Source: Aequorivita todarodis
Lineage (GTDB): Bacteria > Bacteroidota > Bacteroidia > Flavobacteriales > Flavobacteriaceae
Reading direction: 5' to 3'
NCBI RefSeq assembly: GCF_028561335.1
Contig: NZ_JAQQTG010000018.1
Span: 1 to 64,000 of the forward strand
Length of the DNA stretch: 64,000 nucleotides
Every line of letters begins with the position of its first letter. Positions within the stretch are counted from its first letter, which is position 1. The notes below the pieces were generated by a model. It was not told the origin of the DNA. It saw only the letters and a program-made list of their open reading frames with translations, and did not search any database. Of this stretch, positions 60,778 to 64,000 are shown one piece after another. The translations under genes and the position numbers were made by a program.

Positions 60778-61311
60778 TTAATCAAGGCCTTCAAAATCAA
60801 ATTTCTGTCCGCCCACGGATACTTCAGCCATCAATCCATCTTTGGGTAAAGTAAATACGGCAACCCCATCAGTATAGGTAACATCAAATGAAGGGGGGCT
60901 TTGGTTTGCGGCGATAGCCGAAAGGTTTGATCCAAAACTGAACTTATCATCCATAAATTCCTGAACACTTTTGTCCGTTTTGAAGAATATTATTTCACTA
61001 TAGGCTTTTCCTCCAATTTGTGCACCAATATCCAATTGTTTCATGTTCGCCATTCCCACCAGCACACCTCGTTCGTAAACGGCTCCGTTACCTGATGCGG
61101 CACCAATTATCATTGCTCCCTTGCCAACATTTGGAAAAATTGCATAGGCTTTGGCATCATCAAAATAGCCTTGTAATTTTGGATTTGCCTCAAGAAAAGC
61201 CGCTTTTGCCTTTTCGGCATCCTTAATTACTTTTTTGTCGTCTGCATTCTGTGCAAAAAGCGAGATACTGAAAAACAGCATCACCATCGTTAAAAGTTTT
61301 TTCGTTTTCAT
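60778..61311 (-). CDS. SYLF/YSC84-domain lipid-binding protein
   Basis: A 177-residue secreted protein with signal peptide MKTKKLLTMVMLFFSISLFAQ. The rest is a SYLF (YSC84) domain: ANPKLQGYFDDAKAYAIFPN, KGAMIIGAASGNGAVYERG and QIGGKAYSEIIFFKTDKSV. The domain binds lipids in studied proteins. In bacteria the role is unknown but envelope-related. It is monocistronic, upstream of the kinase operon on the same strand. Confidence 0.9.
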   Translation of the reverse strand: MKTKKLLTMVMLFFSISLFAQNADDKKVIKDAEKAKAAFLEANPKLQGYFDDAKAYAIFPNVGKGAMIIGAASGNGAVYERGVLVGMANMKQLDIGAQIGGKAYSEIIFFKTDKSVQEFMDDKFSFGSNLSAIAANQSPPSFDVTYTDGVAVFTLPKDGLMAEVSVGGQKFDFEGLD

Positions 61312-61456
61312 AATCCTTGTTTTTTTGTTTTAATTTTAAAGATACCCTATAAACAGTGCGATGCGGGTTAAATAACTGTTAGATTATGTATAAGAATTTC
61401 CCAAATTTCGAAAGAAAGTTTATTCTAAAAAGCTGTTTTTGAGAAGCTTGAAGTAA

Positions 61457-61810
61457 TTATTTAAGGTCTTTTTTTACCAAAAGATAAAAATCATTGTCCA
61501 GAGGAAGATACCCCTGATCGTAAAGATAATAATAGGTGGATCCCGATTTTGTAGTGTAGATTCCAGTGAAATAATCAAAACTGAAACCCATTCTGAGCAG
61601 TCTGTCCTTGGTCGTTTTGGTTTTGTCCTCGGTGTTCAGCTTTTCGAGTATGCGGTAGTTTTTCCGAAGACGGTTATTGATGTTCCGAACCAGATTTTTG
61701 TTGTCCTTGTTCAGGGAATTATTATGCGCATTGCGGCAGGCATCGCTGCAGAATTTTTTATCTGCGCGCCCAATGATTTTATCGCCACATTCCGGACAGG
61801 TTCTTTCCAT
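61457..61810 (-). CDS. Zinc-ribbon protein (DUF2116-like)
   Basis: A 117-residue protein with an N-terminal zinc ribbon (Cys4, Cys7, Cys21, Cys25 in TCPECGDKIIGRADKKFCSD-like context) and a basic, helical remainder with GSTYYYLYDQGYLPLDNDFY near the end. Function is unknown; nucleic-acid binding is possible given the zinc finger and basic middle. I recall similar proteins mainly from flavobacteria. Confidence 0.75.
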   Translation of the reverse strand: MERTCPECGDKIIGRADKKFCSDACRNAHNNSLNKDNKNLVRNINNRLRKNYRILEKLNTEDKTKTTKDRLLRMGFSFDYFTGIYTTKSGSTYYYLYDQGYLPLDNDFYLLVKKDLK

Positions 61811-61851
61811 CTTTTAAAGATAGATTTTTTCAAAATAAATCCCAATGCTTA

Positions 61852-61931
61852 AAATCCCAAATTCCAAATAAGTCTCAAATCGCAAGCTCCATCCCGATAG
61901 CTATCTGGATGGTTCTTGGGATTTGGGATTT
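61852..61931. repeat. Inverted repeat with nested palindrome at a gene end
   Basis: AAATCCCAAA (61852-61861) pairs perfectly with TTTGGGATTT (61922-61931). The loop holds a diverged copy of the CCGATAGCTATCGG palindrome (61891-61910), which also supplies the stop codon of the DUF6268 gene. Confidence 0.85.
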
Positions 61932-62821
61932 CCCGCTATGTGAAACCTATAAATAGCTTCAAACTTCAGAAATATTCCGCCGTTGAGCGAAGGATTCAGT
62001 TGGGTGCGATCATCTCCAAAACTGAAAGCTGAAACGCCGAGATCTATTTTGTCATCCTCGGCATACATTTCATAATTATTGCTGGAATAGCCCACTTTCG
62101 CTCGCAGCAAAACACTTTCTTCCAAAGCATTGAACTGGAGATAGCCCGCAAATTCCAACGAGCTGAGGTCGGCGTAAAGTGTGGGCAGGTTTTCATAATG
62201 AACGTTATAACTACGGCCAATTCCGAAGTAATCCATCCCAAGGGTCGTAAGGCCTAATTTATAGCTTACATCTGCAGCGATCGGCAAGCTCATGTCCATC
62301 TCAAACCGTTTGTTCGGGCTTAGATAATACCACCCTAAAATAGGTGTCGTAAAAAGACCGAAGGCTTCCTGTGAGGCATAAACTCCAAAACGGTATTTAA
62401 GATTTTCATTCTTCTTCAATTTTAAAAGAGCGAAACCACCAAAGTAAAAATCATCCCCGGAAATAGCTTTGTAATCTGAAGCCAGCTTCGGAAGCAAAAC
62501 CAGGGTCGTGCTCCATTTTTCGGACCAGGTTGAGGCCAAACCCAATTTTATATTGGCGCTGTAAAGGCTGGTATATTCAGCTTCGGGAAAAAGTTGCAGC
62601 TTGTTGCTGCTAAAATCCGCACCGGTTATCAACGCTTGATTTTCGTTAAGAACCACTGGAAATGTAATCCCGGCTTCAAAAGATGTTACGGAAGTACTGC
62701 TGTCAACCCCTTCAAAACTATTGTTGAGCGTTTGTCCGTAGCCAATTCTGAAAAGATCCACATATTCCTGTGCAGAGCTGAAAAAAGGGAAAAGAAAAGT
62801 TAGGAGTAAAAGTCTTTTCAA
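61901..62821 (-). CDS. DUF6268-like outer-membrane beta-barrel protein
   Basis: A 306-residue protein with signal peptide MKRLLLLTFLFPFFSSAQ and alternating strands of an outer-membrane barrel (for example FRIGYGQTLNNSFEGVD, TPILGWYYLSPNKRFEMDMS). Function is unknown. The barrel should end at the aromatic GGIFLKFEAIYRFHI; the following AGNPKSQEPSR is encoded by the inverted repeat, and the TAG stop lies in the nested palindrome. The tail therefore looks acquired from the repeat, not functional. Confidence 0.82.
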   Translation of the reverse strand: MKRLLLLTFLFPFFSSAQEYVDLFRIGYGQTLNNSFEGVDSSTSVTSFEAGITFPVVLNENQALITGADFSSNKLQLFPEAEYTSLYSANIKLGLASTWSEKWSTTLVLLPKLASDYKAISGDDFYFGGFALLKLKKNENLKYRFGVYASQEAFGLFTTPILGWYYLSPNKRFEMDMSLPIAADVSYKLGLTTLGMDYFGIGRSYNVHYENLPTLYADLSSLEFAGYLQFNALEESVLLRAKVGYSSNNYEMYAEDDKIDLGVSAFSFGDDRTQLNPSLNGGIFLKFEAIYRFHIAGNPKSQEPSR

Positions 62822-62846
62822 GTTGTTATTGATTAATTACAGTTCA

Positions 62847-64000
62847 TCATTCAAATGTAAACCATTCCTTCATTTTGTCGTCCGCTATTTCCTTTGTGTG
62901 AAAATATTCATTGCTTTTGGAATTGTACGTATAGTCTTTGCCCCATTCCGAAAAATTTTCGGCCAATTGTTTTATGGAATTGCAAACGTATTCAGCTTCG
63001 GCATTTGTGGTTGTGGGATGGATGGACATCCGTATCCAGCCCGGCTTGTGGGTAAGGTCGCCGTGGTCAATCTCGCAAGTAACCCTGTTGGAGGTTTCCT
63101 GATCTACGTGAAGCAAATAATGGCCGTAGGTTCCTGCGCAGGAGCACCCGCCGCGGGTTTGTATTCCAAAACGGTCGTTAAGCAATTTAACACCAAGGTT
63201 GAAATGCAGCTCGTCAATATAAAAACTGATTACCGCCAGCCGGTCTTCGGTAGTTGGGGCAAGAATTTTTAGGTTTGGAATTTTGTTGAGCTTTTCAAAA
63301 ACAATCGCCAATAGTTCGTGTTCCCGCTGCAAAATATTTTCAATTCCCATTTTTTCTTTCAACCGAATGGAGAGCGCAGTGCGAATGGTTTGAAGAAACC
63401 CAGGGGTTCCGCCGTCTTCACGGGTTTCAATATCGTCAATATATTTGTGGTTTCCCCACGGGTTGGTCCACGAAACGGTGCCGCCTCCGGGATTGTCCGG
63501 AATGGTATTTTTATAAAGATTGTTGTTGAAAATAAGCACCCCGCTGGAGCCCGGCCCGCCCAAAAATTTATGGGGCGAAAAAAAGATGGCATCTAAATAG
63601 GCACCTTCCGCTTCGGGGTGCATATCTATGGAAACATAGGGTGCCGAACAGGCAAAATCAACAAAGCAGAGACCGCCGTTTTTGTGCATAAGTTTTGCTA
63701 TTTCGTGATATGGGGTCTGAATGCCCGTTACGTTGGAACAACTTGTAACCGCTGCAATCTTTATGGGATAATCTTTGTACTTTTCAACGGTTTTTGCGAA
63801 GGTTTCCATACAGACCAGCACATCGTCGTTTGGCGGTACGACCACAACATCTGCAATGGTTTCGAGCCAAGAGGTCTGGTTGCTGTGGTGTTCCATGTGG
63901 GTTACAAAAACTATGGGCCTAATCTCGTCGGGTATGTTTGTGTAAGGCTTTATGTTTTCAGGAATTTTCAGCCCCAAAATACGCTGGAACTTGTTGATGG
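62847..64000 (-). CDS. Class V aminotransferase / SufS-like PLP enzyme, 5' end beyond window
   Basis: The coding frame stays open to the window edge, so the N-terminus is missing and at least 383 residues are present. It is a class V PLP enzyme (cysteine desulfurase/selenocysteine lyase-like). THMEHHSNQTSWLETIA, the Asp region FVDFACSAPYVSID, PLP-lysine motif FFSPHKFLGGPGSSG and RGGCSCAGTYGHYLL are visible. The TTG near 63977 in the frame is not a real start because conserved-type sequence continues upstream. The exact substrate is not clear. It lies 25 bp upstream of the barrel gene on the same strand. Confidence 0.88.
   Translation of the reverse strand, partial: INKFQRILGLKIPENIKPYTNIPDEIRPIVFVTHMEHHSNQTSWLETIADVVVVPPNDDVLVCMETFAKTVEKYKDYPIKIAAVTSCSNVTGIQTPYHEIAKLMHKNGGLCFVDFACSAPYVSIDMHPEAEGAYLDAIFFSPHKFLGGPGSSGVLIFNNNLYKNTIPDNPGGGTVSWTNPWGNHKYIDDIETREDGGTPGFLQTIRTALSIRLKEKMGIENILQREHELLAIVFEKLNKIPNLKILAPTTEDRLAVISFYIDELHFNLGVKLLNDRFGIQTRGGCSCAGTYGHYLLHVDQETSNRVTCEIDHGDLTHKPGWIRMSIHPTTTNAEAEYVCNSIKQLAENFSEWGKDYTYNSKSNEYFHTKEIADDKMKEWFTFE

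Overview
The window is one contiguous piece of chromosome from a member of the Bacteroidota, almost certainly a Flavobacteriaceae. The evidence is: secreted proteins ending in type IX secretion (T9SS) C-terminal domains; a PorZ homologue; many genes preceded by the Bacteroidota -7 box TAnnTTTG with no obvious Shine-Dalgarno; a split transhydrogenase (three subunits); and several proteins known to me only from flavobacteria. The species cannot be named from sequence alone. Gene content is mostly housekeeping. There is no prophage, integron, CRISPR array or complete insertion sequence, and the only accessory module is a Xre/RES toxin-antitoxin pair.

Layout. 1-620: non-coding, with repeats and palindromes. 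0.6-11 kb: superoxide dismutase, an AddAB-like helicase-nuclease pair interrupted by kbl and an OmpA-family protein, a hydrolase and tRNA-Ala. 11-18 kb: universal stress protein, MATE exporter, a heptanucleotide repeat array, a 32-residue membrane protein, a 2OG-Fe(II) oxygenase, queD-like, lpxH and recJ. 18-25 kb: two tandem delta-60-repeat T9SS cargo proteins, a carboxymuconolactone decarboxylase with a duplicated 3' tail, an AAA ATPase and rsmI with its neighbours. 25-34 kb: tdk-alr, tetR, mscL, asd, doxX, a prolyl oligopeptidase lipoprotein and gpsA. 34-40 kb: nadD-gmk-yicC with a YheT-type hydrolase, a thioesterase, an ArsC-like/EamA pair and a DUF3298 lipoprotein. 40-47.6 kb: metB-like, an outer-membrane protein, NADP-type gdhA, porZ-recO and ferritin. 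47.6-52.4 kb: GNAT, a Cys-rich protein, the toxin-antitoxin pair, a serine hydrolase and an orphan. 52.4-64 kb: pntB-pntA2-pntA1, a GreA/Rnk-like factor, a second glutamate dehydrogenase, a sigma-54 activator with its histidine kinase, a SYLF protein, a zinc-ribbon protein, a DUF6268 barrel and a class V aminotransferase cut by the window edge.

The most interesting regulatory signal is a near-perfect sigma-54 promoter (TGGCAC-N5-TTGC) on the minus strand at 57794-57809. It points at the second glutamate dehydrogenase and lies just downstream of a histidine kinase/sigma-54 activator operon. The leader between it and the gene holds two hairpins. This suggests two-component, sigma-54 control of glutamate metabolism. 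The NADP-type gdhA near 42.4 kb instead has a housekeeping-type promoter.

The second theme is short intergenic repeats: palindromes, inverted repeats, an 88-bp tandem repeat and heptamer arrays. Several have entered genes: one codes for a loop inside NadD, and others supply the stop codons of the DUF6268 protein and of pntA2. Many start codons were re-chosen here because a TAnnTTTG box sits just upstream of an internal ATG. Some of these transcripts would be almost leaderless.
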